From contig JAXGYK010000001.1 of the NCBI GenBank assembly GCA_040772305.1, positions 248,001 to 312,000 of the forward strand: a stretch of 64,000 nt of DNA, given 5' to 3'. This stretch comes from Mesolinea sp040772305 (GTDB taxonomy: Bacteria > Chloroflexota > Anaerolineae > Anaerolineales > Anaerolineaceae). The position numbers and the translations under genes were made by a program. Position 1 is the stretch's first letter; every line of letters begins with the position of its first letter. Of the stretch, positions 32,858 to 42,746 are shown piece by piece. The notes beneath the pieces were generated by a model. The model was not told where the DNA came from and made no database searches. It worked only from the letters and a program-made list of their open reading frames with translations.

Positions 32858-34300
32858 ATGAAAATCGAAAATCCCCTTCAACTCAGCAAGACAGACTTTT
32901 TACTCTACCTCGATGCCCCTCGCCACCTATGGGCTAAGGCACACGGTCTTTTGTCCCCGGAAAAATCTGCGTTCGAACTGCATGTGGCACAGGAGGGTAT
33001 GGCTGTTGAAGCACTGGCTTGGGAATATCTGCGTGAATATATTCTTCCCCAACACCCAAAAGGCTTGCTAAGCAGCCAGGAGGTCTTTAGAGACGGCCCC
33101 TACACAGCCCGGGCTGACGCCCTGCTTTGCGGCTTAGAAGGCGGGGGTTGCGCGCTCTTCGAAATCAAAAGCAGTACCAGCATCGATACCAAGAAACTCA
33201 TCGATGCCTGTTTCCAGGCTTTGATCCTGCGCCAGGTCAGCGACCTGCGCCAGGTTTACCTTCTGCACCTTAATAAAGAATATCGCCGCAAGGATAAGCT
33301 TGAGCTGCAAGAGCTTTTTATCTGTGAGGAGATATCCGAGCGCATTGCAAATATAGAAGCATATGTTTTGGAAGAGCGTATGCAGGCCTTGGCTATTCTT
33401 CAAGAAACAGATATGCACATTGCAGAAGCATGTTATAAGCCAAGTGACTGTCCCTGTCCCCAGCTTTGTCACCCTAATTTGCCCAGGCCAAGCATTTATG
33501 AAATCCCATACCTCAAAAAAGAGAAGAAGGCTGAATTACGAAATGCCGGGCTGGTGGATATTCAGGCAGTGCCAGATGGGTACCCGCTAAGTTCCAAACA
33601 ATCCCGGATTGTACAGGTATTAAAAAGTAAAACTCCCTATTGTGATCAAAAGCAACTGCACAGCCGGCTGGAGAACTTAAGCTTGCCGCTTTGGTTCTTA
33701 GATTACGAGACTTGCATTGCAGCAGTGCCCCGCTACCCGGGCTATGCGCCGCAGCAGCAGATCGTATTTCAGTACTCGCTGCATAAACTCAGCAGCCCTC
33801 ATGCAAAACCTGAGCATTTTGAGGAGCTTGTTCTGGGGCCAGACGACCCAAGCAAGCAAATCGTGGAAAGCCTGCAACGCAAGCTGGGCTCTGCAGGAAC
33901 TGTGCTGGTGTGGAACCAAGGCTTTGAAATGACTCGCAACCGCGAACTTGCAGCCCTCCACCCGGAATATGCTCCCTTTTTAGAAGCCCTGAATGCTCGG
34001 GTTTTTGACCTGATGCTGGTTGTTAGTGATGGTCTTTACATTCATCCTGAGTTTATGGGAAGCGCTTCGATCAAATATGTACTGCCTGTGATGGTACCCG
34101 AGCTTTCCTACGAGACACTAAATATTCAGATAGGCGACCAGGCATCTGCTGCCTGGCAAAAAAGCTGTGAAAGCGGAACAACCGAGAAAGAACGTGAAGA
34201 AATTCGCCAGGATTTATTAGAGTATTGCCATTTGGATACTCTGGCAATGCTAATGATCTATCGCAGGCTGCGCAGTTTGGCAGGCATGGAGGATGCGTGA
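32858..34300 (+). CDS. DUF2779 protein: RecB-like nuclease fused to a DEDD-type exonuclease domain
   Basis: The 480-residue protein has two nuclease modules. The N-terminal part (about 1-220) is a PD-(D/E)XK RecB/Cas4-type domain: RADALL gives Asp87 and FEIKSS gives Glu102 and Lys104. Cysteines around residue 200 (CPCPQLCH and upstream CYKPSDC) look like a Cas4-type iron-sulfur cluster. The C-terminal part (about 275-480) has WFLDYET, a later Asp-rich DLMLVV segment and YCHLDTLAM, fitting a DnaQ-like 3'-5' exonuclease with a DEDD pattern. The protein matches the DUF2779 layout. AGGA precedes the ATG. It overlaps the glycosyltransferase gene by 4 bases. Confidence 0.78.
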   Translation: MKIENPLQLSKTDFLLYLDAPRHLWAKAHGLLSPEKSAFELHVAQEGMAVEALAWEYLREYILPQHPKGLLSSQEVFRDGPYTARADALLCGLEGGGCALFEIKSSTSIDTKKLIDACFQALILRQVSDLRQVYLLHLNKEYRRKDKLELQELFICEEISERIANIEAYVLEERMQALAILQETDMHIAEACYKPSDCPCPQLCHPNLPRPSIYEIPYLKKEKKAELRNAGLVDIQAVPDGYPLSSKQSRIVQVLKSKTPYCDQKQLHSRLENLSLPLWFLDYETCIAAVPRYPGYAPQQQIVFQYSLHKLSSPHAKPEHFEELVLGPDDPSKQIVESLQRKLGSAGTVLVWNQGFEMTRNRELAALHPEYAPFLEALNARVFDLMLVVSDGLYIHPEFMGSASIKYVLPVMVPELSYETLNIQIGDQASAAWQKSCESGTTEKEREEIRQDLLEYCHLDTLAMLMIYRRLRSLAGMEDA

Positions 34301-36513
34301 CGGCTCTGCCGAAGAGACCCCGCCCAGAAAAGGATCCTGCGCCGGAGCGTGATGCTGCTTTTCAAGGCGCATCCGGCTGGGTGCTTGAAAAAGACCTGGA
34401 AGAAAGCGTGCTGGACTATCTGAAGGCCTGGCCGCGGCGCTGGCTGCAGGGGGAACTGCACCGGGATAAGGGGGGAAAGACCGAAGCAGAAAAACCTGAC
34501 GCAGAGAAAAGTCCGGGAAGAAGCTGGCAGCTTGGTCTGTTCATTCTGGGACTAATGCTTTACCTGAGCACGCGCCTGATCGCAATCCAGGATTACCCAA
34601 TTACCTTCTTTTCGGACGAAGCCATCCAGACCCTGCACGCTCAGGCGCTGCTGCGCAATGGACTCAGCAGTCCGGAAGGGCGCTTTTTACCCTTATTCTT
34701 CAGCAATGCCGGGCAGTATAACCTCTCGTTTTCGGTATACCTGCAGCTGCTGGTGGCGCCGTTTGCCCGCTCAGTGGCGCTGACGCGGGCCGTCCCGGCG
34801 GTAGTGAGCCTGCTGGCCCCATTGCTGAGCGGGCTGGCGCTGCGCGACATGTTTAAACAGGAAAGATGGTGGCTGGCACCTTTCGTGTTCAGCGCTATCC
34901 CAGCCTGGTTCCTGCATTCGCGGACCGCTCTGGAAACCAGCCTGGGCGCCACAATGTTCGCAGTGATGCTGTATGCCTACCTGAATTACCGACTGAGAAA
35001 CCCAAAAGGGGTGATTTGGGCGGTGCTGGCTGCCGCGCTGTGTTTTTACAGCTATGCACCGCTGCAGATGGTAGTGATCTGCTTTAGCCTGATGATGCTG
35101 GTTCTTGACTGGCCTTACCACTGGCAAAATCGAAAGGTGAGCGTCTGGGGATTAGTGACCGCGGCCGCGGTTGTGCTGCCGTACCTGGCATTCCGACTCA
35201 GGCATCCGCAGGCGCTCAGCTTCCAGCTCAATCTGCTGGACTCCTACTGGCTGGAAAAGAAACCGCTGGTCGAAAAACTGGGCGAGATGCTCTTGCGCTG
35301 GCTGAAAGGCTTGGACCCATTGTACTGGTTCCTGCCCAATACGCGCGACCTGGCGCGGCACAGCATGGGCGGATATGCAAAATTTGCCCTGTATCTGCTG
35401 CCGTTTACCGCCTGGGGACTGGTACGCCTGTTTAAAGGTTTGCAGAAACCGGAAAACCGGGTACTGCTGGCGGCTTTATTGGCTGCCCCCAGCGGTGCGG
35501 CGCTGGTAGAACCGAGCATCACCAGGCTGCTGGTGATGGTGGTGCCATTGGTATGGCTAAGCTGCCTGGGGATGGATGCTTTGATCGGACGCCAGAGAGA
35601 GGGCGCGGAACAGAAAGGGGCCGCGCTGACCTATGCCGTGATCCTGGGCTTTGCCAGCTTTTACATGCTGGCTGACGCCCTGCAGCACGGAGACCTGTGG
35701 ACCGAGGATTACGGTCTGTACGGGATGCAATGGGGAGCCCCAGAGGTATTTAATGAGGTGCAGGCCTGGCAGGAGGCTTTTCCGCAGGATACGGTAGTGC
35801 TAAGCCCAACCTGGGCGAATGGGACCGATATTCTGGCGCGCTATTGCCTGCCTGATGGGCGGCAGCTGCGGCTTGAATCGTATAAAACCTGGACCTTCAG
35901 GCGGGAGCCTCTGGATGAGAACACACTGCTGGTAATGACCCCTGAGGAGTACGTCAAGGTACTGCAGGAAGCGAAATTTGAAGCCCCAAAAGTGGTGCGC
36001 AGTTTGGCTTATCCGAACGGATTGCCAGGCTTTTACTTTGTCCGTCTGCAGTATTCAGCGCAAGCCGATGCTTTGTTTGCTGAGGAAGCCGCTGAACGGC
36101 AGCGGCCGATGAAGGCTGAAATGGAGCTGTTGGGGCGGCCGGTGAGCATAAGCTACCCTCGTCTGGACATTGGCAGCATCGATATGCTCTTTGACGGAGA
36201 TATGAACAGCCTGGTGCGCGGGCTGGAGGCTAACCCCTTTACTTTAGAAATAGAGTTTCTGGAGCCGGTGAGTGTAGAGGGGCTGGAGCTGAGCCTGGGC
36301 GCCCCGGAGATGCAGATAACGGCCACTGTGACGATGAACAGCGGCGAAGAAGTGCGGTACATACGTGAGGTGCCTGAGGCAGCTCTGATCCGGCCGATCA
36401 GCCTGCGCTTTGACGCCCCCCATTTTGCGAAAAAAATCAGCCTGAGCCTGGAACAGCTGGACGGTCAGGTGCCTGCGCATGTGCATATCTGGGAGCTAAA
36501 AATAAACCCCTGA
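34297..36513 (+). CDS. GT-C-type membrane glycosyltransferase (GT39/ArnT-like)
   Basis: The 738-residue protein carries about ten membrane segments between residues 75 and 470 and a periplasmic, soluble C-terminal third of beta type. An FFSDEAIQ motif near the first periplasmic loop gives the acid pair used by GT39/PMT-type enzymes that transfer sugars from lipid carriers. The GTG at 34297 has GGAGG just before it and overlaps the previous stop (GTGA); a further upstream start would reach 76 bases into the nuclease gene. The neighbouring GT2 and LIC_10190-type genes suggest a cell-surface glycan role. Confidence 0.75.
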   Translation: MTALPKRPRPEKDPAPERDAAFQGASGWVLEKDLEESVLDYLKAWPRRWLQGELHRDKGGKTEAEKPDAEKSPGRSWQLGLFILGLMLYLSTRLIAIQDYPITFFSDEAIQTLHAQALLRNGLSSPEGRFLPLFFSNAGQYNLSFSVYLQLLVAPFARSVALTRAVPAVVSLLAPLLSGLALRDMFKQERWWLAPFVFSAIPAWFLHSRTALETSLGATMFAVMLYAYLNYRLRNPKGVIWAVLAAALCFYSYAPLQMVVICFSLMMLVLDWPYHWQNRKVSVWGLVTAAAVVLPYLAFRLRHPQALSFQLNLLDSYWLEKKPLVEKLGEMLLRWLKGLDPLYWFLPNTRDLARHSMGGYAKFALYLLPFTAWGLVRLFKGLQKPENRVLLAALLAAPSGAALVEPSITRLLVMVVPLVWLSCLGMDALIGRQREGAEQKGAALTYAVILGFASFYMLADALQHGDLWTEDYGLYGMQWGAPEVFNEVQAWQEAFPQDTVVLSPTWANGTDILARYCLPDGRQLRLESYKTWTFRREPLDENTLLVMTPEEYVKVLQEAKFEAPKVVRSLAYPNGLPGFYFVRLQYSAQADALFAEEAAERQRPMKAEMELLGRPVSISYPRLDIGSIDMLFDGDMNSLVRGLEANPFTLEIEFLEPVSVEGLELSLGAPEMQITATVTMNSGEEVRYIREVPEAALIRPISLRFDAPHFAKKISLSLEQLDGQVPAHVHIWELKINP

Positions 36514-36534
36514 CCGTATGATCAGGGGTTTTGC
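36505..36534. terminator. Bidirectional terminator
   Basis: AACCCCTGA (36506-36514) pairs with TCAGGGGTT (36522-36530), with A and T runs on both sides. It serves the GT-C gene on the plus strand and the S9 peptidase gene on the minus strand. Confidence 0.75.
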
Positions 36535-36540
36535 CTGCAG

Positions 36541-38553
36541 TTATTTAAGATACTTTTCGAACCAATTGGTGATCTCCTCCAGGCGGCGAATGCGGTGCTT
36601 GGGCTTGCCCGAGCGGGATAGCTCGTGATTTTCACCGTGGAAGAGCACCATCCGCGCCTCAACTCCATGCAGTTTTAAAGCCTTGAACATCTGAACTGCT
36701 TCGGGCATCCAACAGCGATAGTCCTCGTCGCTGTGGATGAAAAGGGTAGGCGTTTTGGCCTTATCAGCGTACTTGAGCGGGCTTTGATCCCACATCTTCT
36801 GCATATTGCTCCAGGGGTCAGCATCTACCTGGTCCTTGGCGAAGAAATAACCGATGTCTGCACTGGCGTACATGAGAATCCAGTTGGAAATGCTACGCTG
36901 TGCACAAGCTGCTTTAAACCGATCGGTTTGGCCGATGATCCAGTTGGTCATGAAGCCGCCATAGGAGCCTCCGGTCACTCCAAGGCGTTCGGGGTCAATA
37001 TCCGGATAGGTTTCAAGCACTTTGTCTGTGAAACTCATGAGGTTGCGATAATCTACCTGACCATACTTTCCCCGGATGTCGGCATAGGCACTGCCTTTGC
37101 CATCGGAACCGCGCGGGTTACAGAAGAAAACAAAATAACCCTTACTGGCCCAAACCTGCATTTCGTGGAAAAAGAGCGTGCCATAAGCCGTTTTTGGACC
37201 GCCATGAATATCCAAAATAGCCGGATATTTTTTGCCGGGGGTGTAGTCCTTGGGTTCCAGCACCCAGCCTTGCACTTCGTCTCCATCCTCACCTGGTGCA
37301 ATCACTTCATGGGCAATGGACACCGCATGCTTCTTAAGGTAGTCCTGGTTCGGGAGCACTAAGGCTTTTTTAGCACCCTTGGGATCAACGAGGTAAAGGC
37401 CGGAGAGCGCATTGGGTTCTATCCCTACAAAAGCTACGGAGCCATCAGGGGCAACGCTGATGCTATCCACAGAACCAGGACCATCTACCAAAAGCTGCGA
37501 TTTTCCTTGCGGGTCAATGCACAGCAGCACCGCATCGCCATTGCGTGTTTCGACATGGTAGATCTTGCCATCTCGGACAGCTAAAGAATCCCCACCTCCA
37601 AGACGCATATCGCTTGCAACAGAACTGCCAAAGGAGAAATCTTCCTTGGCCTCGACTTTCTGAGCTTTGCCATCTTTTAATTGCAGCTTGAAAAACTCAG
37701 GGTTTTGGCTGAGACCTGAACGATGCATGCGGTTGCCAACAACTACTGCGTGCTCTTTATCCAAAAATTCAGCCGCGCTAACGCGTTCATTTTCTTCCCT
37801 CAGCAGACGCAGCTTACCGCTATTAAGGTCCAGGAGCTGAACTGTATTGGCAATAGGCAAAACGTCTTTAAAGTCCGTCATTACCACCAGGGCCTGTTTT
37901 TTATCTTCGTCAAGCGCAAAGGAACTCACGGTCCAGTTGTCTTCGGTAAGTACGCTAATCTTTTTTGTTTTCAAATCGTAACGGCAAAGACGAGTGCGCT
38001 TTCCGTTTGTAACCCCTTGGCCATTCAGCCAGAAAGGTACCTCTTCAAAGACCTCATAATCTTCTTCTTCCTTGCGGCGTTTCAGTTCTTCTTTTTGTTC
38101 TTCCGGTTTTAAGGTGTAAAGATCCTTTCCGTTGAGATCTGTAAGCATGGTGAAGAGAAAACTGGAATCAGTGAGCGCTTTGAGCTGTTTGACCTTAGCA
38201 GGGATCTCGAAGAGTTTCTGAGCCTCGCCGCCATCGACACGGATGCTATAAAAAGCGGTGAACTCCTCTTTTTCAGCGGCTCGCTTGGTATCTTTGGCAG
38301 AGCGTTGGGCAGCGAAAAGCAGGGTTTGATCATCCAGCCAGATGTAGGAGGATTCTGCATCGCCGGCAGTGAGGTGACGATCCTGATTCTTTTGAAGATC
38401 ATAAAGGCGGATGTTTGCGTTGTATTTGTTCTCAGGAATGTCTGCCTGGCTTTGAACATAAGCCAGAAGAGTTCCGGAAGGGTTAAAAGCAGGCTGACTG
38501 AGGAAGGTGATTTCGGCCAGGTCATTGATCTCGATGGCTTTCTTGATGGGCAT
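36541..38553 (-). CDS. S9-family peptidase (prolyl oligopeptidase / acylaminoacyl peptidase type)
   Basis: This cytosolic peptidase probably degrades short oligopeptides. The 670 residues have an N-terminal beta-propeller (about 1-400) and a C-terminal alpha/beta hydrolase. The nucleophile Ser is in GVTGGSYGGFMTNW, Asp in HSDEDYRCWMPE and His in HGENHELSRSGK. No signal peptide is seen. A good AAGGAG precedes the ATG. It shares a terminator with the convergent GT-C gene and is not in an operon. Confidence 0.93.
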   Translation of the reverse strand: MPIKKAIEINDLAEITFLSQPAFNPSGTLLAYVQSQADIPENKYNANIRLYDLQKNQDRHLTAGDAESSYIWLDDQTLLFAAQRSAKDTKRAAEKEEFTAFYSIRVDGGEAQKLFEIPAKVKQLKALTDSSFLFTMLTDLNGKDLYTLKPEEQKEELKRRKEEEDYEVFEEVPFWLNGQGVTNGKRTRLCRYDLKTKKISVLTEDNWTVSSFALDEDKKQALVVMTDFKDVLPIANTVQLLDLNSGKLRLLREENERVSAAEFLDKEHAVVVGNRMHRSGLSQNPEFFKLQLKDGKAQKVEAKEDFSFGSSVASDMRLGGGDSLAVRDGKIYHVETRNGDAVLLCIDPQGKSQLLVDGPGSVDSISVAPDGSVAFVGIEPNALSGLYLVDPKGAKKALVLPNQDYLKKHAVSIAHEVIAPGEDGDEVQGWVLEPKDYTPGKKYPAILDIHGGPKTAYGTLFFHEMQVWASKGYFVFFCNPRGSDGKGSAYADIRGKYGQVDYRNLMSFTDKVLETYPDIDPERLGVTGGSYGGFMTNWIIGQTDRFKAACAQRSISNWILMYASADIGYFFAKDQVDADPWSNMQKMWDQSPLKYADKAKTPTLFIHSDEDYRCWMPEAVQMFKALKLHGVEARMVLFHGENHELSRSGKPKHRIRRLEEITNWFEKYLK

Positions 38554-38697
38554 AGCTGCTCCTTCTGCTCGATAAAAATATACTTGTCAAAATTGTAACC
38601 CTGCTAGCCAGTTGGCGGATGGATTCGAATCAATTTTGATTTGTAGAGCAGCTTGCGGGTTTGAGCGGCTCCCGTATAATGGAACAAAAATAGAACT

Positions 38698-39384
38698 ATG
38701 AAAAGCCTGACCGTTATTATTCCTGTCTTTAATGAAAAAAACACCATACGTGAGATCATCCGGCGAGTGCAGGCCACCGGCTTGGCAGATGAGGTGCTGG
38801 TGGTGGATGACGGCTCCACCGATGGAACGCGGGAGATCCTGACTGAAATTGCCGCTGAAGGGGGGATTAAACTCCTGCTGCAGCCCCAGAATATGGGCAA
38901 GGGAGCGGCTGTTTGGGCCGGGATCCAGAATGCCAGCAGCGAATACTTCCTGATCCAGGATGCTGATCTGGAATATGACCCTAAGGAATATCCCAAACTG
39001 ATCGCGCCGATAAAGGAAGGGCTAAGCGAGGTAGTTTACGGATCGCGGTTTTTAGGCGCGGCCCGGCGGGCAACACTCTTTTGGAACATGGTAGCCAATA
39101 AGCTGCTGACGCTGACCACGAACATCCTGTATAACAACATCCTTTCGGATATGGAAACGGGCTACAAGCTGATCAAAAAGGACCTGATGAAAGACATCAC
39201 GATCCATGCGCGCGGTTTTGACCTGGAGCCGGAATTGACTGCCAAACTGCTTAAACGCGGCGTCCCCATCTACGAAGTACCCATTCAATTTACTCCCCGG
39301 GCGTATTCCGAGGGCAAGAAGATCAAAATGAAGGATGCCTTTATTGCCCTGTGGACCCTCTTCAAATACCGTTTTGTTGACTAA
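38698..39384 (+). CDS. GT2 glycosyltransferase, dolichyl-phosphate mannosyltransferase-like
   Basis: The 228-residue enzyme has the GT-A fold and family 2 motifs: TVIIPVFNEKNTI at the start, VVDDGSTDGT, then IQDADLEYDP holding the metal-binding Asp pair, and YGSRFLG. The size and the lack of membrane segments fit dolichyl/polyprenyl-phosphate sugar synthases, which load sugars for GT-C enzymes like the one at 34297. Its stop overlaps the start of the next membrane protein gene. Confidence 0.88.
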   Translation: MKSLTVIIPVFNEKNTIREIIRRVQATGLADEVLVVDDGSTDGTREILTEIAAEGGIKLLLQPQNMGKGAAVWAGIQNASSEYFLIQDADLEYDPKEYPKLIAPIKEGLSEVVYGSRFLGAARRATLFWNMVANKLLTLTTNILYNNILSDMETGYKLIKKDLMKDITIHARGFDLEPELTAKLLKRGVPIYEVPIQFTPRAYSEGKKIKMKDAFIALWTLFKYRFVD

Positions 39385-41102
39385 TGTTCTCCAGCTTAGG
39401 TCTGATAGCCCTGATAGCAATTTGGTCCCTCGCATTATGGGGTGTCGGCTTGCTTTTTTCACGATTATTCCTGCCCTCTGTTGAAGTTAACGCGTTCAGC
39501 TCATTTAGCCAGATATGGATAGGTTTGGCGCTCTACGTTTTTTATCTTCTGGTACTTAACTTTTTCTTACCCCTGAAAGCCGCATACGTACTGCCCTTAC
39601 CCCTGGCAGGCATCATTTCCGGTTTCATTCAAGCTTATCGTCTGCAGCTTGCTAAACCCAAACGCCTGAAGTTTTGCCTATGGCTAGGTATATGCCTGGT
39701 AATGGCATATGCCATATCAGTATTGGCAATGGCCCAGCCATATAACTACGATTCAGGTCTTTACCACTTTAATGCTGTACGCTGGGCCAACCAATCTCCA
39801 ATTTTGCCAGGGCTCGGGCTCGTACATCATCGCCTCGCATTCAATAATTCTTTCTTCCTTTTTGTAGCGGCTTTGAACATCAGCCCTTTATATAACCAAG
39901 CCCGCAGCCTTGCTAACAGCCTGATCTTTTTCATATTTGCCGCCTTTCTTGTCTGGCAGCTCCTGGGCTTCATCATCAGGTCCAAGAAAGAAGAAAGTCT
40001 TACCGCAAGATGGGATGATGCCTTAGTCTACACTGCACTGACCGCAGCGTTAATTCATCTCTTCGTTACCAGCGATGGGTTCAGTTCTCCCACTCCAGAC
40101 CTCACAAGCACACTTTTACAGCTGGCGCTTTTTGTCTTGCTCTTTGAATGGCAGAAAAAACGCAAAAGTAAGCCTGAAACTGCACTTATATCCGCCAGCA
40201 TATTACTCTTGGCTGCCACAATGGTCACCGTCAAGCTCAGTAATGCCCTATTTGCTGTGATGAGTGCCCTATGGGTGTTCTTTAGTGAGATACGCGGTAC
40301 AAGGCATCGCAAATGGCTCCTCCCGGTTCTCACGACTGCATTGCTCTTGGGTGCTGCCTGGATATGGCGCGGATATCTGGGTTCCGGTACGCCGTTTTTT
40401 CCTTCCACTCTGGGTTTTATCGAATTTGAGTGGGCGATACCCAAGCAGGATGTTGCCATTGCCGGAAGCTGGGTAAAGCGCTGGGCCCAATTACCAGGCA
40501 GCAGTCCTTTTGACCCACACCAACCCTGGGACTGGTTTAACCCCTGGTTGCAAAAGCAATCCGCCAACCTTACAGGTTTTACCTACCCTCTTGGGCTCAG
40601 TCTTGTTCTTGGAATGCTGGCTGCATTTTTGGGTTGGCGTAATCAACCAATCAGAGTCAGGTCTGGCCTGTGCTTGCTTACATTAATAACCGTAGCGTCG
40701 CTTGTTTTCTGGTTTTTTACAGCCCCAGATTTACGTTTTGCCAATGGTTTTCTATATTTACTCCCGCTCAGTCTGGCCCTGATTCTTGTTGATATCGCGG
40801 CGCAAAAAAGCAGCTCTCTGCTGCGTACGATCCCCTATTTCTTGCTTATTCTGCTCACCATCAACTATCTGGGCTATAGTGCCCTTTATGCGAAAGACCT
40901 CAAGCTGCATCCTCAGGGGTATGCAAGCATTCCCGTACCAGCGCTTGAAGAACGCTTAACCAAAACTGGTTTCAGGGTACTGGTGCCCATTGAAGGTGAC
41001 CGCTGTTGGGATTCAGCCTTACCGTGTACCCCTTCCTTCACTCCCAACTTGCGCTTGTTAGGGCCTCACGACGGCGGAACCGGCTTCCGTCTTGACCACT
41101 GA
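39384..41102 (+). CDS. Polytopic membrane protein, GT-C-like (LIC_10190 type)
   Basis: The 572-residue protein has about 12 membrane segments and a short soluble end. The first external loop carries YNYDSGLYHFNAVRWA and VHHRLAFNNSFFLF, a conserved-type motif of the LIC_10190-like membrane proteins, which look like GT-C sugar transferases. The Asp in YDSGLYH could be the acid of the active site. It overlaps the GT2 gene by one base and so is likely co-expressed and a partner in surface glycan or glycolipid assembly. The acceptor is unknown. Confidence 0.65.
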   Translation: MFSSLGLIALIAIWSLALWGVGLLFSRLFLPSVEVNAFSSFSQIWIGLALYVFYLLVLNFFLPLKAAYVLPLPLAGIISGFIQAYRLQLAKPKRLKFCLWLGICLVMAYAISVLAMAQPYNYDSGLYHFNAVRWANQSPILPGLGLVHHRLAFNNSFFLFVAALNISPLYNQARSLANSLIFFIFAAFLVWQLLGFIIRSKKEESLTARWDDALVYTALTAALIHLFVTSDGFSSPTPDLTSTLLQLALFVLLFEWQKKRKSKPETALISASILLLAATMVTVKLSNALFAVMSALWVFFSEIRGTRHRKWLLPVLTTALLLGAAWIWRGYLGSGTPFFPSTLGFIEFEWAIPKQDVAIAGSWVKRWAQLPGSSPFDPHQPWDWFNPWLQKQSANLTGFTYPLGLSLVLGMLAAFLGWRNQPIRVRSGLCLLTLITVASLVFWFFTAPDLRFANGFLYLLPLSLALILVDIAAQKSSSLLRTIPYFLLILLTINYLGYSALYAKDLKLHPQGYASIPVPALEERLTKTGFRVLVPIEGDRCWDSALPCTPSFTPNLRLLGPHDGGTGFRLDH

Positions 41103-41254
41103 GTATTCGCTCGCAGGCATTTTCTCCCCGTTTAAGATGACTACACATGCCTCGGGGGTTCCATTGGCTGAAAGTCTTAGGCCAGGCTGGCCGAGCTAAA
41201 CGGTTACAATTAGAAGTGAAGCGTCGTAAGCCAGAAGGTGATTGGGAGCAGACT

Positions 41255-41947
41255 ATGCAAGCGCGCTACGAAAAAAACCAGAGTATCCTGGACCCCGAAG
41301 AGCAAGCCATATTACTAACAAAGCGCGTGGCCGTGGTGGGCTTGGGGGGCCTGGGCGGGTATGCTGCAGGGGAACTTGCGCGTTTAGGTTTTGGGTATTT
41401 AACCCTGATCGATCCCGACAGATTCGTAGAAAGCAACCTTAACCGGCAGCTTTTTGCCACGACCCAAACACTGGGTAAACTGAAAGTAGAGGTCACCCGG
41501 GAAGCTCTAAGAGCGATCAACCCAGAGGTGGTGATACAGATCTATCCCTTGCGCCTGGACATGCAGAACGGAAGCCAGCTTTTAGATGGCGCCGAATTGG
41601 TGCTGGATTGCCTGGACAGCGTAAGGGACCGTTTAGTGCTTGGTCAGGTTTGCCGGGAAATCGGCGTAAGTTTGATACATGGCGCAGTGGGTGGCTGGTA
41701 TGGGCAAGTGAGTTTCATCGCGCCTGGAGATGACACGCTTGAAAAGTTGTTTTCTGCCTCAGACAGCTCTAATCATGAGAGTTACAGCGCGCCAGCCTTT
41801 ACGCCTGCGCTGGTTGCCAGCCTGCAGGTGGCGGAGGCAGTCAAATACTGCTTGGGCAAAGGCGCACTGCTGAAAAACAAACTGCTTTATATCGATATGC
41901 TGCAAAGCGAGATGTTTTCGATCAGCATTGGGGAAGGTGACCAGTGA
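41255..41947 (+). CDS. ThiF/MoeB-family adenylyltransferase
   Basis: This E1-like enzyme adenylates the C-terminal glycine of a MoaD/ThiS-type protein. The 230 residues show VAVVGLGGLGGYAAGELARLG (nucleotide-binding), DRFVESNLNRQL with the family Arg, and LDCLDSVRDR. The two CxxC zinc motifs of MoeB are absent. The ATG at 41255 is chosen because GGGAG lies 7 bases before it; an ATG at 41147 in frame would add 36 residues not seen in the family. It overlaps the TetR gene and is followed by a MoaD-like gene, its probable substrate. Confidence 0.82.
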   Translation: MQARYEKNQSILDPEEQAILLTKRVAVVGLGGLGGYAAGELARLGFGYLTLIDPDRFVESNLNRQLFATTQTLGKLKVEVTREALRAINPEVVIQIYPLRLDMQNGSQLLDGAELVLDCLDSVRDRLVLGQVCREIGVSLIHGAVGGWYGQVSFIAPGDDTLEKLFSASDSSNHESYSAPAFTPALVASLQVAEAVKYCLGKGALLKNKLLYIDMLQSEMFSISIGEGDQ

Positions 41948-42525
41948 GCCGTACTCGAAGCGCAGATGCTAAGAATAGAGGCTACGGATCCAATAACGGG
42001 AAAAGTCAGCAGCGCCTGACCGCCGCTTTCCTGGAATTACTGCAGGAAAAGCCGCTGGAGGCCATCACGATCACTGAGCTGTGCCGCTTGGCAAAAACCT
42101 CACGCGACAGTTTTTACATCTATTACGGAAGCAAGCGGAACATCCTGGCTGCGATCGCCCGCAAGAAGATCCTTACAAGCCCTCATTGGGCAGCTTCAAA
42201 AAGCACGGAGAGCCTCGCGAATTTTGCCAGTGCGCTGACCTCAATCTTTTACGCCGAGCGGGAATTTATGCTGATCGTAAAGCGCAACCGATTGACGCCC
42301 CTGATAAAAGATATCGTCACCGCAATCTACGATGAAACGCCGCATATCTTGATCGATGGACACATAAAGCGGCAAGACCACGCCGCCGCTTATACCTCCA
42401 GGCTGTTCATCGGCGGCATGGTCGATATGCTGCAGCATTGGATCAGCCTCCCTGACAGCGCGCGTGAAGCCAAGGAAGATGTAATCGCCTTCCTCCAAAA
42501 TCGAATCAAAACAGGTTTCGAATGA
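41944..42525 (+). CDS. TetR-family transcriptional regulator
   Basis: The 193-residue protein has an N-terminal TetR DNA-binding domain (QQRLTAAFLELLQEKPLEAI, TITELCRLAKTSRDSFYIYYGSK) and a variable helical ligand domain. The GTG start overlaps the ThiF stop (GTGA), and its stop overlaps the MoaD start (ATGA), so the three genes form one unit. It probably regulates this unit or the aldehyde oxidoreductase gene, or both; the effector is unknown. Confidence 0.85.
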   Translation: MSRTRSADAKNRGYGSNNGKSQQRLTAAFLELLQEKPLEAITITELCRLAKTSRDSFYIYYGSKRNILAAIARKKILTSPHWAASKSTESLANFASALTSIFYAEREFMLIVKRNRLTPLIKDIVTAIYDETPHILIDGHIKRQDHAAAYTSRLFIGGMVDMLQHWISLPDSAREAKEDVIAFLQNRIKTGFE

Positions 42526-42746
42526 TCACCGTTGATGTTACTGAACTAAAAATTGCCGCCCCGCCTAGCCATAATAAATTGGCTCTCAACGAGAACGCCA
42601 CTGTGGCGGATCTGCTCACGCAATACCCGCAAGACAGCTCGGGTTTCATGCGTATCGTCATGGTAAACAAACGTCGTGCCAATGACACGACGTTGTTGCA
42701 CAATCAAGATCAGGTCACGATCATTTATATGCTGGCCGGCGGCTAA
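42522..42746 (+). CDS. MoaD/ThiS-family sulfur carrier
   Basis: The 74-residue protein has a ubiquitin-like fold pattern and ends with the double glycine of sulfur carriers (MLAGG). It would receive sulfur after adenylation by the upstream ThiF-type enzyme and supply it to a pterin cofactor. The next gene, on the other strand, makes an enzyme that needs a tungsten or molybdenum pterin. The stop of this gene overlaps the stop of that gene by 4 bases (42743-42746). Confidence 0.85.
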   Translation: MITVDVTELKIAAPPSHNKLALNENATVADLLTQYPQDSSGFMRIVMVNKRRANDTTLLHNQDQVTIIYMLAGG

